Shown here piece by piece: positions 25,459 to 35,012 of a stretch of DNA of 62,848 nucleotides; position 1 is the stretch's first letter; each line of letters starts with the position of its first letter. This DNA is from an uncultured Lachnospiraceae bacterium (GTDB lineage: Bacteria; Bacillota; Clostridia; Lachnospirales; Lachnospiraceae). The notes under the pieces were generated by a model. It was not told the origin of the DNA. It worked only from the letters and a program-made list of their open reading frames with translations, and did not search any database. The translations under genes and the position numbers were made by a program. The stretch lies in NCBI GenBank assembly GCA_910580015.1, contig CAJTVT010000012.1, forward strand, positions 1 through 62,848, given 5' to 3'.

Positions 25459-26547
25459 ATGGGAAGGAAGCTATTATATGGGTTTGCAGCCGCAGGGCTT
25501 TTTTACTTGTCTGTACTGTATCGCAGCCAGGCACTGTTGGCGGTGTGCGGGGCGGCAGTTCTGTTTCCCCTTTTTTTTGTGTGCGTTTTGTATTCTATAA
25601 AGGGAAAACTGGAGATTGAATTGTTATTTTCTTCCTACCCTATGGAGCAAACTGGGGATTATTTGGTTGGAATACGAGTAAAGAATCTTAGCAAGATTTA
25701 TCTTTCCAGACTTCAGGCGAAAGTTCAAGTGCAAAATATGGCAAATGGCAAGAAACAGTGGATCAAGATAGCAGGAGATATTCCCGCAAACACAGAGACA
25801 GATCTTATTGGAACAATGCAAGATCTAGACTTTGGCTTGTGGAAGGCAGAGTGTCAATGGATTCATCTTTTTGATTGGATGAATCTGTTGTATGTGAAAA
25901 AGCATGTGACAGAGCAGAAACAGGTAATGATATTTCCAAATGCTTATGAGATAAATATGAAAATCGGAATGCGCACGCGCTTGTTTTGGTCAGACGCAGA
26001 ACAGTATCATCCACAGTTGGGCGGGGATGATCCCTCAGAGATTCTAAAACTTCGAGAATATCAAAAGGGTGATCGACCCAATCGGATCCATTGGAAACTG
26101 TCGGTAAAGAATGATTCTCTGATTGTGGCGGAAATGAGTATGCCCATGAGCTGCAATGTGGTATGTTTCTTGGATGTAGACCTTTCTTCGATGAAAAAAA
26201 AGATCAGTAGATGTTACTGGGAGGTGGTCAATACCCTTTCACTGGAACTTCTAAATCAGAAATGTGCTCATTATCTTGTATGGCAAGATACAATGGAGGA
26301 GGAATTGTGCCGTATTGCAATTCGTAAGGTGGAAGATCTTACAGATTTTTGGGATCGTATTTCTAGAGCGTGTTTGAAAAGGGGTGCTGATCCGGAAGCG
26401 TATACCAGGAATTTTTGTGGAGAAACGTATGCTTCCTGGATTGTATGGAATGGTGAGCTGGAGCTTTCCTGTAATGGAACACATATACAGAAGATTCATC
26501 CAGAGCAGGCCAGAGAGAAGATGATGGAACTTGAATTGTTGTTGTAA
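25459..26547 (+). CDS. DUF58 domain protein (MoxR partner)
   Basis: A 362-residue protein with two N-terminal transmembrane helices (about 6-45). Its DUF58 core contains DDPSEILKLREYQKGDRPN and IHWKLSVKNDSLIVAEM (about 189-225). It is the middle gene of a MoxR / DUF58 / transglutaminase triad known across bacteria; the biochemical role is not established. GGTGGAG precedes the start. Confidence 0.93.
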   Translation: MGRKLLYGFAAAGLFYLSVLYRSQALLAVCGAAVLFPLFFVCVLYSIKGKLEIELLFSSYPMEQTGDYLVGIRVKNLSKIYLSRLQAKVQVQNMANGKKQWIKIAGDIPANTETDLIGTMQDLDFGLWKAECQWIHLFDWMNLLYVKKHVTEQKQVMIFPNAYEINMKIGMRTRLFWSDAEQYHPQLGGDDPSEILKLREYQKGDRPNRIHWKLSVKNDSLIVAEMSMPMSCNVVCFLDVDLSSMKKKISRCYWEVVNTLSLELLNQKCAHYLVWQDTMEEELCRIAIRKVEDLTDFWDRISRACLKRGADPEAYTRNFCGETYASWIVWNGELELSCNGTHIQKIHPEQAREKMMELELLL

Positions 26548-26580
26548 CATAAGGATCAGGATTTAGAAAGGCAGCAGAGA

Positions 26581-29109
26581 ATGAGAAAAACTTTGCCAAC
26601 AGGGAACATGGGATGGATACAGAAAGGACAGGAATTTGCAGGAGTGTGTTTTCTTGTGCTGGGGATATGTCTGTGCCTGGAAAGTATTTTAAATATTTCT
26701 ATCCCCTGGAAATTTCGGCTTCTGACAGCGGTAGGACTTGGTTTTTATGTGGAACTGCTGGGAATGGGGCGAAAGTGGTTCGCAGCAGGAATGGTTCTTT
26801 TGATGGTACTGTTTGTTCAGTTTGCTACCCAAAACCAGGAAATTTTGCAAATTGGAAATAGGGAATTGAGCAATAGAGTATTAGAGCTTATCAATGACTA
26901 CCACAGAACAGATTTCTTGTATTGGTATTTAAAAGATGCGAAAGACTATGCATGGCTGTCGCTCTTGTGTGTCTGTTTGTTGGTAGGATTGCTGGAAGGG
27001 TTCTTGTTGCTGGCATCCAGAAAAAAGGTTTTGCGCATGCCAATGCTCTTGATTTGCCCAGTGTTTGTCATTGCGGCAGGGCTTACAGTGGGGAGAACGG
27101 CGTCCGTGTCAGGGGTTATTATGGTTCTGTCAGGAATATTCGTGCTGCTATTGGATATCCGTCAGGGAGGTGCTTGGTTGTTAATGGCGGGGACGGCGCT
27201 TTGTATGGTTGTTGCAGTCTTTGGAACCAGGGAAGGGATCCTCTGGAATCAGGTGCAAATTCTTCACAATGGATGGATAAAAAATCAGTTGGCTTTTGAA
27301 AATCGGATGTTGGAGGCAATTTCTGAGTTTAGTCAGAGTTCTCCATTTTCAAATGGGGAGAAGAAGCAGTATGACATGGATAATGATGTGCCTGCCTTTA
27401 CTGGGAAAAAAGTGCTTGAGATCACCCTCAATAATCCTGTCACACAGCCTGTCTATATTCGTGGGTTTATCGGGGGAGATTATAAGGATGGGAGTTGGAC
27501 CAAAGTTTCCAGGCAAGAGTTTTCCGACTGGGCCCAGCAGCAGGGAGGTACAGAACAAGAGTATGCCAAGATTATCCAGTCCTTTTCCTATGAATTTCTG
27601 GAAGATCAGACGAGATTGTTTCTGACGGAGATTGGAAAGAAAACGGAAATATCTTTGGAATTGGAGGAGAAAATGAGAGGATATACTCTTATGCCGTATT
27701 ATACAAAGGTTCCAGAGCAGATGGCAATAAAAGCAGATGGCGCGATTCCTCCCAGAAAGGATCAAAGTTTTCAGTGGGACAGTTATGTAGGAATATCGGA
27801 ACAGAGCGTGGAATTGGCGACCGCAGTAGTTCCAGAGACATTTTTGGAAGATGAGGACAGTAGAAAAAGATATCAGATTTGGCGTTCCTATGAGAATTAT
27901 GTGCAGAAAGTATATACCCGCTTTCCCCAGGAAGATTTGCAAGAATTGAAAGAGTGGGCAAAAGAAAGGATGCGCAAGGAGGAAAAGAAGTATAAAAAAC
28001 AGATGCGTATCATGAACGATAAATTATCTTTTGTGGAACAAAATGGAATGATTTATGACGAGCAATGGCAAGCTCTGACAGAGGAGGAGCAACAGCTTTT
28101 TCAGGAAAGTGATACACAGCGTCTGATAAAGAATATTCAGCAAATATTGTGGGAAGAAAATATTTATAGTTTTGATCTAAAGAAAGTTCCAGAAGGGAGA
28201 GATGTCACAGAGTATTTCCTGCTAGAACAGCACAAAGGTTATTGTGTTCATTTTGCCTCGGCAGCTACGTTACTTTTTCGCATGAATGATGTTCCAGCAA
28301 GATATGTCAGTGGTTATCTGGTAGTTCCTTCAGATTTTAAGAAAAATGAGGATGGCACCTTTACGGCAGTGATCACGGATGAACGGGCTCATGCCTGGGT
28401 CGAAGTTTTTGATCAAAATATAGGATTTCATCCTGTGGAGGCTACGCCCTCCTCTTATACCGAATTGCTTACGGAAATGCAAAAAGGAGAACGGCTAGAA
28501 CATGCTGTGGCAAGATTGGAACAGCAGGAGTCAAGTAAGCTGCAAAATGCTCAGAAGCAGGAAACTCAAAACAATCAGAAGAAAGAGACAAAAGAAAAGC
28601 CAGAACAGAAAAAGCAAAAGGAAAACACAAAACAAGAACAAAAAAACGGATCGAAACCAGATACAGAGCAAAACAATAGGTCCAATTTGCTTTTTGCTGT
28701 CCTCTGTTTTGTGGGGGTTCTGGCAGCCGTGTGGAGTGGTTATTTTTTGTTGGAATATCGCAGAAAATCTGTGCGGAAAAAGCGATGGGAGAGATTTTCA
28801 CAGGAAGATCATACAAAAGCAGTCTTGGAAATTAGAAAAGAACTCCAGATTCTTTTGCATCTTATGGGATATGGCAATAGGAGTGAGATGGAGGCTGAGG
28901 AATACCAGGAAATGCTGGCGGAGGAATTGCCAGAGATTGATTGGGAGCAGGCATTTGCTATCCTGCAAAAGGCGCTTTTTTCTAGGGATGGCATAGCCTT
29001 AGAGGAATATCAGGAAATTTTAACGCTATATGGTATTTTAGAACAGAGATTGGCTCAAAAGGGCGGAATCAGAGGTTGGTACTTAAAATATATTAAAATT
29101 TACCCTTGA
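26581..29109 (+). CDS. Transglutaminase-like membrane protein (TgpA-type)
   Basis: 842 residues. Several N-terminal transmembrane helices (about 15-220) are followed by an external region and a transglutaminase/protease core: GYCVHFA (catalytic Cys about 555), HAWVEV (His about 603) and HPVEATP, where Glu replaces the usual Asp of the triad. A Gln/Lys/Glu-rich linker (about 650-700), one more helix (about 705-725) and a DUF4129-like cytoplasmic tail follow. With MoxR and DUF58 it forms the common triad. The substrate is unknown. Confidence 0.9.
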   Translation: MRKTLPTGNMGWIQKGQEFAGVCFLVLGICLCLESILNISIPWKFRLLTAVGLGFYVELLGMGRKWFAAGMVLLMVLFVQFATQNQEILQIGNRELSNRVLELINDYHRTDFLYWYLKDAKDYAWLSLLCVCLLVGLLEGFLLLASRKKVLRMPMLLICPVFVIAAGLTVGRTASVSGVIMVLSGIFVLLLDIRQGGAWLLMAGTALCMVVAVFGTREGILWNQVQILHNGWIKNQLAFENRMLEAISEFSQSSPFSNGEKKQYDMDNDVPAFTGKKVLEITLNNPVTQPVYIRGFIGGDYKDGSWTKVSRQEFSDWAQQQGGTEQEYAKIIQSFSYEFLEDQTRLFLTEIGKKTEISLELEEKMRGYTLMPYYTKVPEQMAIKADGAIPPRKDQSFQWDSYVGISEQSVELATAVVPETFLEDEDSRKRYQIWRSYENYVQKVYTRFPQEDLQELKEWAKERMRKEEKKYKKQMRIMNDKLSFVEQNGMIYDEQWQALTEEEQQLFQESDTQRLIKNIQQILWEENIYSFDLKKVPEGRDVTEYFLLEQHKGYCVHFASAATLLFRMNDVPARYVSGYLVVPSDFKKNEDGTFTAVITDERAHAWVEVFDQNIGFHPVEATPSSYTELLTEMQKGERLEHAVARLEQQESSKLQNAQKQETQNNQKKETKEKPEQKKQKENTKQEQKNGSKPDTEQNNRSNLLFAVLCFVGVLAAVWSGYFLLEYRRKSVRKKRWERFSQEDHTKAVLEIRKELQILLHLMGYGNRSEMEAEEYQEMLAEELPEIDWEQAFAILQKALFSRDGIALEEYQEILTLYGILEQRLAQKGGIRGWYLKYIKIYP

Positions 29110-29135
29110 CAAGGAAAAGACAGGCTGTATACAAT
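29106..29135 (+). promoter_or_regulatory. Promoter of the GntR-icd operon
   Basis: TTGACA (29106-29111), 16 bases, TATACAAT (29128-29135). Its -35 box overlaps the stop of the transglutaminase gene. It is about 70 bases upstream of the GntR start. Confidence 0.75.
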
Positions 29136-29162
29136 GAATCTTGGTATCGCACTATGTATACA
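29126..29162. promoter_or_regulatory. Two TGTATACA operator-like palindromes
   Basis: TGTATACA occurs at 29126-29133, over the -10 box, and again at 29155-29162, near the expected transcription start. The centres are 29 bp apart, close to three helical turns. TnGTnnnACnA-type palindromes are the known sites of FadR-group GntR regulators, so autorepression is likely. Confidence 0.6.
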
Positions 29163-29205
29163 TTAATTCACAAAGTTTAAACTTCACAGCAGGAGGAAGA
29201 CTCTC

Positions 29206-29886
29206 TTGAATGAAACAAATTATTTATTAGGGCAAAAAGTGTTTCAAAGCATCCGGGAAGATATTTTGTCTGGAAGGTATCAACGGCAAGAGGAGTTAAG
29301 GGAGATAACAATAGGTGGGGAGCAAGAAGTGAGCAGAACGCCAGTAAGGGAGGCGCTGCGTCAGCTGGAACTGGAGGGACTTGTGACGATTATTCCAAAC
29401 AGAGGAGCTTATGTCATAGGTATTTCAGCACAGGATATGAAGGAAATTTATGAGATGCGTTCTTTGCTGGAAGGGCTTTGTGCCAGATGGGCTGCAAAAA
29501 ATGCAAGCCAGGAGCAGATAGATATTTTGGAAGAAACTGTATTTCTGGCAGATTATTATTTGAAGAGAGAAAATCCCAAGCAAATGACAGAGATTGATCA
29601 GAAGTTTCATGAGATTTTGTATGATGCTGGAGGCAGTAGAATTCTTGGGCTTGCCATGAAAAAGTATCATCATTATCTGGAACGGGCGCGAAAAGCCAGT
29701 TTGCTTGTTCCCGGACGGGCCGCTGCATTCAGTCGGGAACACAGACAGATTATGGAGGCTGTCAAAGAGCGGGATGAGGAGAAGGCGGAACAGGCTGCAC
29801 ACCTACATATGGCCCAAACAATTAAAAATATTGATTCCTATGGATGGGAAAATATCACAGGAGGACGAAAAGATGGAAAAGATTAA
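29206..29886 (+). CDS. GntR-family transcriptional regulator (FadR/FCD group)
   Basis: A 226-residue DNA-binding protein. An N-terminal winged helix contains VSRTPVREALRQLELEGLV (about 43-61), and a C-terminal all-helical FCD ligand domain has the metal-binding pattern (DQKFHEIL, EHRQIMEAV, HLHMAQTI). The TTG start has AGGAGG nine bases before it. The 3' end overlaps the isocitrate dehydrogenase start by 14 bases, so they are translationally coupled. The ligand may be an organic acid of central metabolism, as for relatives. Confidence 0.93.
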   Translation: MNETNYLLGQKVFQSIREDILSGRYQRQEELREITIGGEQEVSRTPVREALRQLELEGLVTIIPNRGAYVIGISAQDMKEIYEMRSLLEGLCARWAAKNASQEQIDILEETVFLADYYLKRENPKQMTEIDQKFHEILYDAGGSRILGLAMKKYHHYLERARKASLLVPGRAAAFSREHRQIMEAVKERDEEKAEQAAHLHMAQTIKNIDSYGWENITGGRKDGKD

Positions 29887-31081
29887 GATGATAACGCCGT
29901 TGGTGGAGATGGACGGAGATGAAATGACTCGTATTCTTTGGAAGATGATCAAGGATGAACTGTTGCTTCCATTTATTGATTTGAAGACGGAGTATTACGA
30001 TTTAGGATTGGAACATCGAAATGAGACAGATGATCAGGTAACGTTTGATTCTGCAAATGCCACGAAAAAATATGGTGTTGCAGTAAAATGTGCTACGATC
30101 ACTCCAAATGCGGCGCGTATGACAGAATATGATTTGAAAGAAATGTGGAAAAGCCCCAATGGTACAATCCGTGCTATTTTGGATGGTACTGTGTTCCGTA
30201 GCCCTATTACGGTAAAGGGAATTGAGCCTTGTGTCAAAAACTGGAAAAAACCTATCACGATTGCGCGTCATGCATATGGTGATGTCTATAAGGCAAGTGA
30301 GATGAAGATTCCAGGTCCTGGAAAATGTGAGCTGGTATATACGGCGGAGGATGGAACGGAGACCAGGGAGTTGATTCATGACTTCACTGGGGCAGGAATT
30401 ATTCAAGGACAACACAATTTAAAGGGCTCCATTGAGAGCTTTGCAAGAAGCTGTTTTAATTATGCGCTTGACACGAAGCAGGATCTGTGGTTTGCCACCA
30501 AGGATACCATTTCCAAGAAATATGATCATACCTTTAAGGATATTTTCCAGGAGATTTACGATCAGGAATATGATGTGAAATATAAAGCGGCAGGTATTGA
30601 ATATTTCTACACGCTGATTGATGATGCAGTTGCAAGGATTATGAAAGCAGAGGGTGGATTTATCTGGGCGTGCAAGAATTATGATGGCGATGTTATGAGT
30701 GATATGGTTAGTTCTGCGTTTGGATCTCTTGCCATGATGACCTCAGTTCTGGTATCACCAGAAGGGTACTATGAGTATGAAGCGGCACATGGAACCGTAC
30801 AGCGTCATTATTACAAGCATTTGAAGGGAGAAGAGACCTCAACCAACTCTGTTGCAACTATTTTTGCTTGGACTGGGGCGTTGCGTAAACGTGGAGAATT
30901 GGACAATTTGCCAGAATTGTGCTCATTTGCGGACAAGCTGGAGCAGGCATGTCTGTCGACCATTGAATCTGGAAAAATGACAAAAGATCTAGCGCTTATT
31001 ACTACGCTGGAACATCCCACAGTATTGAATAGTGAAGGATTTATCAAGGCAATTCGTGAAGTTTTGGAAGGATTGCTGTAG
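29873..31081 (+). CDS. icd: NADP-dependent isocitrate dehydrogenase (homodimeric, eukaryote-like type)
   Basis: A 402-residue enzyme oxidising isocitrate to 2-oxoglutarate, giving NADPH and the carbon skeleton of glutamate. KSPNGTIRAILDGTVFRSPI (about 94-114, in parts), the ARHAYGDVYKA segment and AHGTVQRHYYKH near the C-terminus mark the type shared with eukaryotic cytosolic enzymes. The start at 29873 follows AGGAGGACGAAAAG; the frame is open further upstream but without a ribosome site. It is cotranscribed with the GntR gene. Confidence 0.96.
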   Translation: MEKIKMITPLVEMDGDEMTRILWKMIKDELLLPFIDLKTEYYDLGLEHRNETDDQVTFDSANATKKYGVAVKCATITPNAARMTEYDLKEMWKSPNGTIRAILDGTVFRSPITVKGIEPCVKNWKKPITIARHAYGDVYKASEMKIPGPGKCELVYTAEDGTETRELIHDFTGAGIIQGQHNLKGSIESFARSCFNYALDTKQDLWFATKDTISKKYDHTFKDIFQEIYDQEYDVKYKAAGIEYFYTLIDDAVARIMKAEGGFIWACKNYDGDVMSDMVSSAFGSLAMMTSVLVSPEGYYEYEAAHGTVQRHYYKHLKGEETSTNSVATIFAWTGALRKRGELDNLPELCSFADKLEQACLSTIESGKMTKDLALITTLEHPTVLNSEGFIKAIREVLEGLL

Positions 31082-31102
31082 GAAAGTAGAGGAAGATATA
31101 TC

Positions 31103-33013
31103 ATGATTTTAGCCTGCCAGAATATCAGCAAAGCCTTTGGCGTCGATGAAATCATAAAGCAGGCGTCTTTTCATATTGAAGAATATGAGAAAGCGGCTAT
31201 TGTAGGAATTAATGGAGCAGGGAAGACCACCCTGCTTCGGATTATCATGGGAGAGTTGGAGGCTGATAGCGGGGAAGTAGTTCTGGCAAAAAATAGAACG
31301 ATAGGCTATCTTCCCCAGAATCCCGACATTGAAGGAAATAAGACGATTTATGAGGAGGTTCTTTCTGCCAAGGAAGATCTGATCGCCATGCAGGAAACAT
31401 TGATTTCCATGGAAGAAAAGATGAGCCATTTGGCGGGGGAGGAGTTGGAACGGTTTCTAGAGAATTATAACCGTCTGAATCAGGAGTTTGAAAGAAAAGG
31501 TGGTTCTTCCTATAAGAGTGAAATCACAGGTGTCCTTAAAGGACTTGGATTTTCTGAGGAGGAATTTGGGAAGCATATGCAGGAATTGTCTGGCGGACAG
31601 CGTACCCGTGTCTGTCTGGGAAGACTTTTGGTGACAAAACCGGATGTTATCTTGTTGGATGAGCCGACCAACCATTTAGATATCGGTTCCATTACTTGGC
31701 TTGAGACATTTCTGTTGAATTATAAGGGAGCAGTGGTGATTGTCAGCCATGACCGTTATTTTCTGGACCGTGTGGTACATAAAGTGGTGGAATTGGATCG
31801 GCACAAGGTATCTGTATTTTTGGGCAATTACAGTGAGTACGCTGTGAAAAAGGCACAGGTACGGGAAGCACAGCTCAAACAGTATTATAATCAGCAGCGG
31901 GAGATCAAACACCAGGAGGAAGTTATCGCAAAGCTGAAATCCTTTAACCGTGAAAAATCCATTAGGCGTGCTGAGAGTCGGGAAAAAATGTTGGACAAGA
32001 TCGAACGACTGGAAAAGCCCATGGAGGAAAATACAGATATTCATCTGCATCTGGAACCCAGAATTATCAGTGGAAATGATGTGTTGAAAGTGGAACATTT
32101 GGCGAAGGCATATCCTGGCCAATCTCTCTTTTCCGATCTCTCATTTGAAATTAAGCGGGGAGAACGGGTAGCATTGATTGGAGATAATGGCACAGGCAAA
32201 ACCACTATTTTAAAGATTATCAATGAGATGGTGGAGGCAGACAATGGTTCTCTGACTTTGGGAACCAATGTGCATGTTGGCTACTATGACCAGGAACATC
32301 AAGTGCTTCATATGGAAAAGACTTTGGTGGAAGAAATTTCGGATGCATACCCCACCCTGACTAACACGGAAATTCGAAATGTACTGGCAGCGTTTCTTTT
32401 TACTGGGGATGAAGTATTTAAACGAATCTGTGATCTTAGCGGAGGGGAACGGGGACGTGTGTCTTTGGCAAAATTGATGTTGTCAGAGGCAAATTTCTTG
32501 ATTTTGGATGAGCCTACGAACCATCTGGATATCACGTCCAAGGAGATTTTGGAGCAGGCACTGAACCGCTACACTGGAACTGTGTTTTTCGTGTCTCATG
32601 ATCGATATTTCATCAACAAAACTGCTACCCGAATTTTAAATCTTACAGGTGAGACAGTTGTCAATTATCTTGGAAATTATGATTATTACCTGGAAAAATG
32701 CAAGGAACTTACCCAAATTTATGCGCCAGGACAGGAGGAGCTTTTGCAAACGCAGGCAGACAGCGAGAGCAAGCTTGATTGGAAACAACAGAAGGAACAG
32801 CAGGCACGTCAGAGAAAGCTGGAAAATGACCGTAAGAAGACAGAGGATGCCATTGAACGGACAGAACAGCGGATTGGGGAATTGGAAGCCGCGTTTTCTG
32901 ACAGTGAAATTGCTACCAATTCCGCGAAACTCCAGGAACTTCACCAAGAATATGAAGAAAAACAACAGGAGCTGGAAATGCTATATGAGAGATGGGAAGA
33001 ATTGATGGAGTGA
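31103..33013 (+). CDS. ABC-F family ATPase
   Basis: 636 residues with two ABC ATPase domains and no membrane segments, the mark of ABC-F proteins, which bind the ribosomal E-site region. Walker A GINGAGKTT (about 35-43) and signature LSGGQRTRV belong to domain 1. Walker A GDNGTGKTT (about 361-369) and signature LSGGERGRV belong to domain 2, and both Walker B motifs are LLDEPTNHLD-like. A charged linker separates the domains, and a C-terminal coiled coil (about 560-636) is rich in Glu/Gln. The domain layout suggests a housekeeping YdiF/Uup-like factor; antibiotic protection cannot be judged by eye. Confidence 0.93.
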   Translation: MILACQNISKAFGVDEIIKQASFHIEEYEKAAIVGINGAGKTTLLRIIMGELEADSGEVVLAKNRTIGYLPQNPDIEGNKTIYEEVLSAKEDLIAMQETLISMEEKMSHLAGEELERFLENYNRLNQEFERKGGSSYKSEITGVLKGLGFSEEEFGKHMQELSGGQRTRVCLGRLLVTKPDVILLDEPTNHLDIGSITWLETFLLNYKGAVVIVSHDRYFLDRVVHKVVELDRHKVSVFLGNYSEYAVKKAQVREAQLKQYYNQQREIKHQEEVIAKLKSFNREKSIRRAESREKMLDKIERLEKPMEENTDIHLHLEPRIISGNDVLKVEHLAKAYPGQSLFSDLSFEIKRGERVALIGDNGTGKTTILKIINEMVEADNGSLTLGTNVHVGYYDQEHQVLHMEKTLVEEISDAYPTLTNTEIRNVLAAFLFTGDEVFKRICDLSGGERGRVSLAKLMLSEANFLILDEPTNHLDITSKEILEQALNRYTGTVFFVSHDRYFINKTATRILNLTGETVVNYLGNYDYYLEKCKELTQIYAPGQEELLQTQADSESKLDWKQQKEQQARQRKLENDRKKTEDAIERTEQRIGELEAAFSDSEIATNSAKLQELHQEYEEKQQELEMLYERWEELME

Positions 33014-33057
33014 CAGTGTATGTACTTCAATAAAAGAAAATAGGAAGAGTAGAATTG

Positions 33058-33106
33058 GGGCTGTCGCTTTAACGATTGAAAAATCGTGAAGTGACGGCCC
33101 TATGTG
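33058..33106 (+). terminator. Long hairpin after the ABC-F gene
   Basis: GGGCTGTCGCTT...ACGATT pairs with AATCGT...AGTGACGGCCC (33058-33077 with 33082-33100, a few G-U pairs and one bulge). There is no immediate U-run, so termination may be weak. The GGGGCTGTCG start is shared with the hairpin at 9265. Confidence 0.6.
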
Positions 33107-33149
33107 ATAATTTTTCAGGTTTTAAATCATTTTCCAGTAAAATTCTTTA

Positions 33150-33179
33150 TTGAATTATAGATCTTTTTCCAGCTATAAT
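33150..33179 (+). promoter_or_regulatory. Probable promoter of the AAA/PD-(D/E)XK gene
   Basis: TTGAAT (33150-33155), 18 bases, perfect TATAAT (33174-33179), about 38 bases before the chosen start. Confidence 0.55.
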
Positions 33180-33217
33180 GAAGGTATTCATTTTGTATGA
33201 AAGGGGTTTCAAAATCA

Positions 33218-34933
33218 ATGGACAATGCGAAAAAGAAACTGCCAATTGGAATTGAAAGTTTTGAGGAGATGATAACAAGAGGATATTATTATATTGACAA
33301 AACAGGTTTTATCCGTGAATTACTTCAAAATGGAGGCGAGAGCAATCTTATCACACGCCCGCGAAGATTTGGAAAATCGCTGAATATGAGTATGTTGGAA
33401 AATTTCTTTGGTCTGGATGGGGAAGCAGAGATTTTCGATGGACTGGAAATCACAAAAGAACAAGAACTCTGTAATGCATATATGGGAAAATATCCAGTGA
33501 TTAGCATATCGCTGAAGGATATCGATGCAGATTCCTATGAAGTTGCGTATGACATGGCAGTAATGTTGATCAAACAGGAGGCATGGCGTTATCTATCTCT
33601 GTTGGATAGCGAAAGACTGAGCGAAAGTGAGAAAGAAGCATTTTCGAAGTTGTTAGAGGCAAAGATGGAACCAGCGGTACTATCTGGAAGTTTGAAGCTA
33701 TTGACACATCTATTGGAAAAACATTATAACCAGAAAGTGATTCTTTTGATCGACGAATATGACGTGCCACTTGCCAGGGCCCATGCTCAGGGTTACTATG
33801 AGCAGATGATTTGGTTGATCCGAAGTCTGTTTCACCAGGTACTTAAGACAAACAGAAGTCTTCAGATGGCGGTGTTGACAGGATGTATGCGAATCTCGGA
33901 GAGTATTTTTACAGGTTTGAATAATCTAAATATATTGTCAGTGACAGATGTAGAATGCGAAGAATATTTTGGTTTTACAGACAGGGAAGTCAGAGAACTT
34001 TTGAATTATTACGAACTTTCCGATAAATATGATGTGATAAAAGAATGGTATGATGGGTATCAGTTTGGAAATGTGGAGATTTATTGTCCTTGGGATGTGA
34101 TAAATTATTGTGACCTTTTGCGGACGGATCCCCATGCCTATCCTCAAAATTACTGGTGCAACACCAGCAGTAACGAAGTAGTTCGCCGCTTCATTCATAG
34201 TTCTAAGGACAATGGAACAACCAAACGTGAGATAGAACGATTGATTGGAGGGGAAAGTATTGAGAAGGAGATTCATCAAGAGCTGACGTATCAGGACATG
34301 TACCAGTCAATAGAAAATCTATGGAGTGTGCTGTTTACAACGGGATATCTGACCCAGAGGGGGACAAGGGATGGCAGAACCTTTCGTCTGTCCATTCCAA
34401 ATCGAGAAATCTGTGAGATTTTTACCATTCAGATTATGGAGTTCTTTCAGGAGACTGTAAAAAAAGATGGAGAACTGCTGGGAGAATTCTGTCAGGCACT
34501 GTGTGAAGGAAAAGCAGAGAATGTGGAGAAGAAGTTTTCGGAATATCTCAGGAAGACTATAAGCATCCGAGATACCAGTGTAAAAAAGGAGATGAAAGAG
34601 AATTTCTACCATGGAATCTTACTAGGAATCCTGGGAGTGAAAGCCCAGTGGAGCGTGGCATCGAACCAGGAAAGCGGAGAAGGCTATGGAGATATTCTTG
34701 TGGAGGTGGATGAAGGAGAACCAGTGGGAATCGTGTTGGAAGTAAAGTATGCCCATGATGGAAATTTAGAGAGTGCATGCCAAAAAGCATTAGAGCAGGT
34801 GGAACAAAAACAGTATGCAGAATATTTCTATGATGAGGGCATAGACCATGTCTTAAAATATGGGATAGCCTGTTATAAAAAACGATGTAAAGTGATGCTT
34901 GCAAAATCTAAAGGGAACAGGGAATGTTCATAG
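33218..34933 (+). CDS. AAA-ATPase-like protein with C-terminal PD-(D/E)XK nuclease domain
   Basis: 571 residues. The N-terminal AAA-ATPase_like part has RPRRFGKSLNMSML (Walker A, about residues 45-58) and VILLIDEYDVPLA (Walker B, about 171-183). The C-terminal PDDEXK_9-type part has GYGDILVEV followed by VLEVKYA (D...ExK). The family is very abundant, often in many copies, in Lachnospiraceae and Bacteroidetes; its role is unknown. The ATG at 33218 (MDNAKKKLPIGIESFEEM) follows AAAGGGG; an ATG at 33197 is an alternative. It is a lone gene between terminator-like and promoter signals, consistent with independent acquisition. Confidence 0.88.
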   Translation: MDNAKKKLPIGIESFEEMITRGYYYIDKTGFIRELLQNGGESNLITRPRRFGKSLNMSMLENFFGLDGEAEIFDGLEITKEQELCNAYMGKYPVISISLKDIDADSYEVAYDMAVMLIKQEAWRYLSLLDSERLSESEKEAFSKLLEAKMEPAVLSGSLKLLTHLLEKHYNQKVILLIDEYDVPLARAHAQGYYEQMIWLIRSLFHQVLKTNRSLQMAVLTGCMRISESIFTGLNNLNILSVTDVECEEYFGFTDREVRELLNYYELSDKYDVIKEWYDGYQFGNVEIYCPWDVINYCDLLRTDPHAYPQNYWCNTSSNEVVRRFIHSSKDNGTTKREIERLIGGESIEKEIHQELTYQDMYQSIENLWSVLFTTGYLTQRGTRDGRTFRLSIPNREICEIFTIQIMEFFQETVKKDGELLGEFCQALCEGKAENVEKKFSEYLRKTISIRDTSVKKEMKENFYHGILLGILGVKAQWSVASNQESGEGYGDILVEVDEGEPVGIVLEVKYAHDGNLESACQKALEQVEQKQYAEYFYDEGIDHVLKYGIACYKKRCKVMLAKSKGNRECS

Positions 34934-34942
34934 TTTCACACG

Positions 34943-34971
34943 TTGACATCCATGGATGGATTTATTATAAT
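34943..34971 (+). promoter_or_regulatory. Consensus promoter of rex
   Basis: TTGACA (34943-34948), exactly 17 bases, TATAAT (34966-34971): both boxes perfect, about 40 bases before the rex start. Confidence 0.9.
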
Positions 34972-35012
34972 AAAGTGGATGTATGCAGGAAAGACGAATT
35001 AGGAGGAAGGCG

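Noticed and set aside
9265..33106. Shared GGGGCTGTCG start of two hairpins (9271 and 33057) as a mobile repeat
   Set aside because: The rest of the two hairpins differs, and both lie after gene ends, so ordinary terminators explain them.
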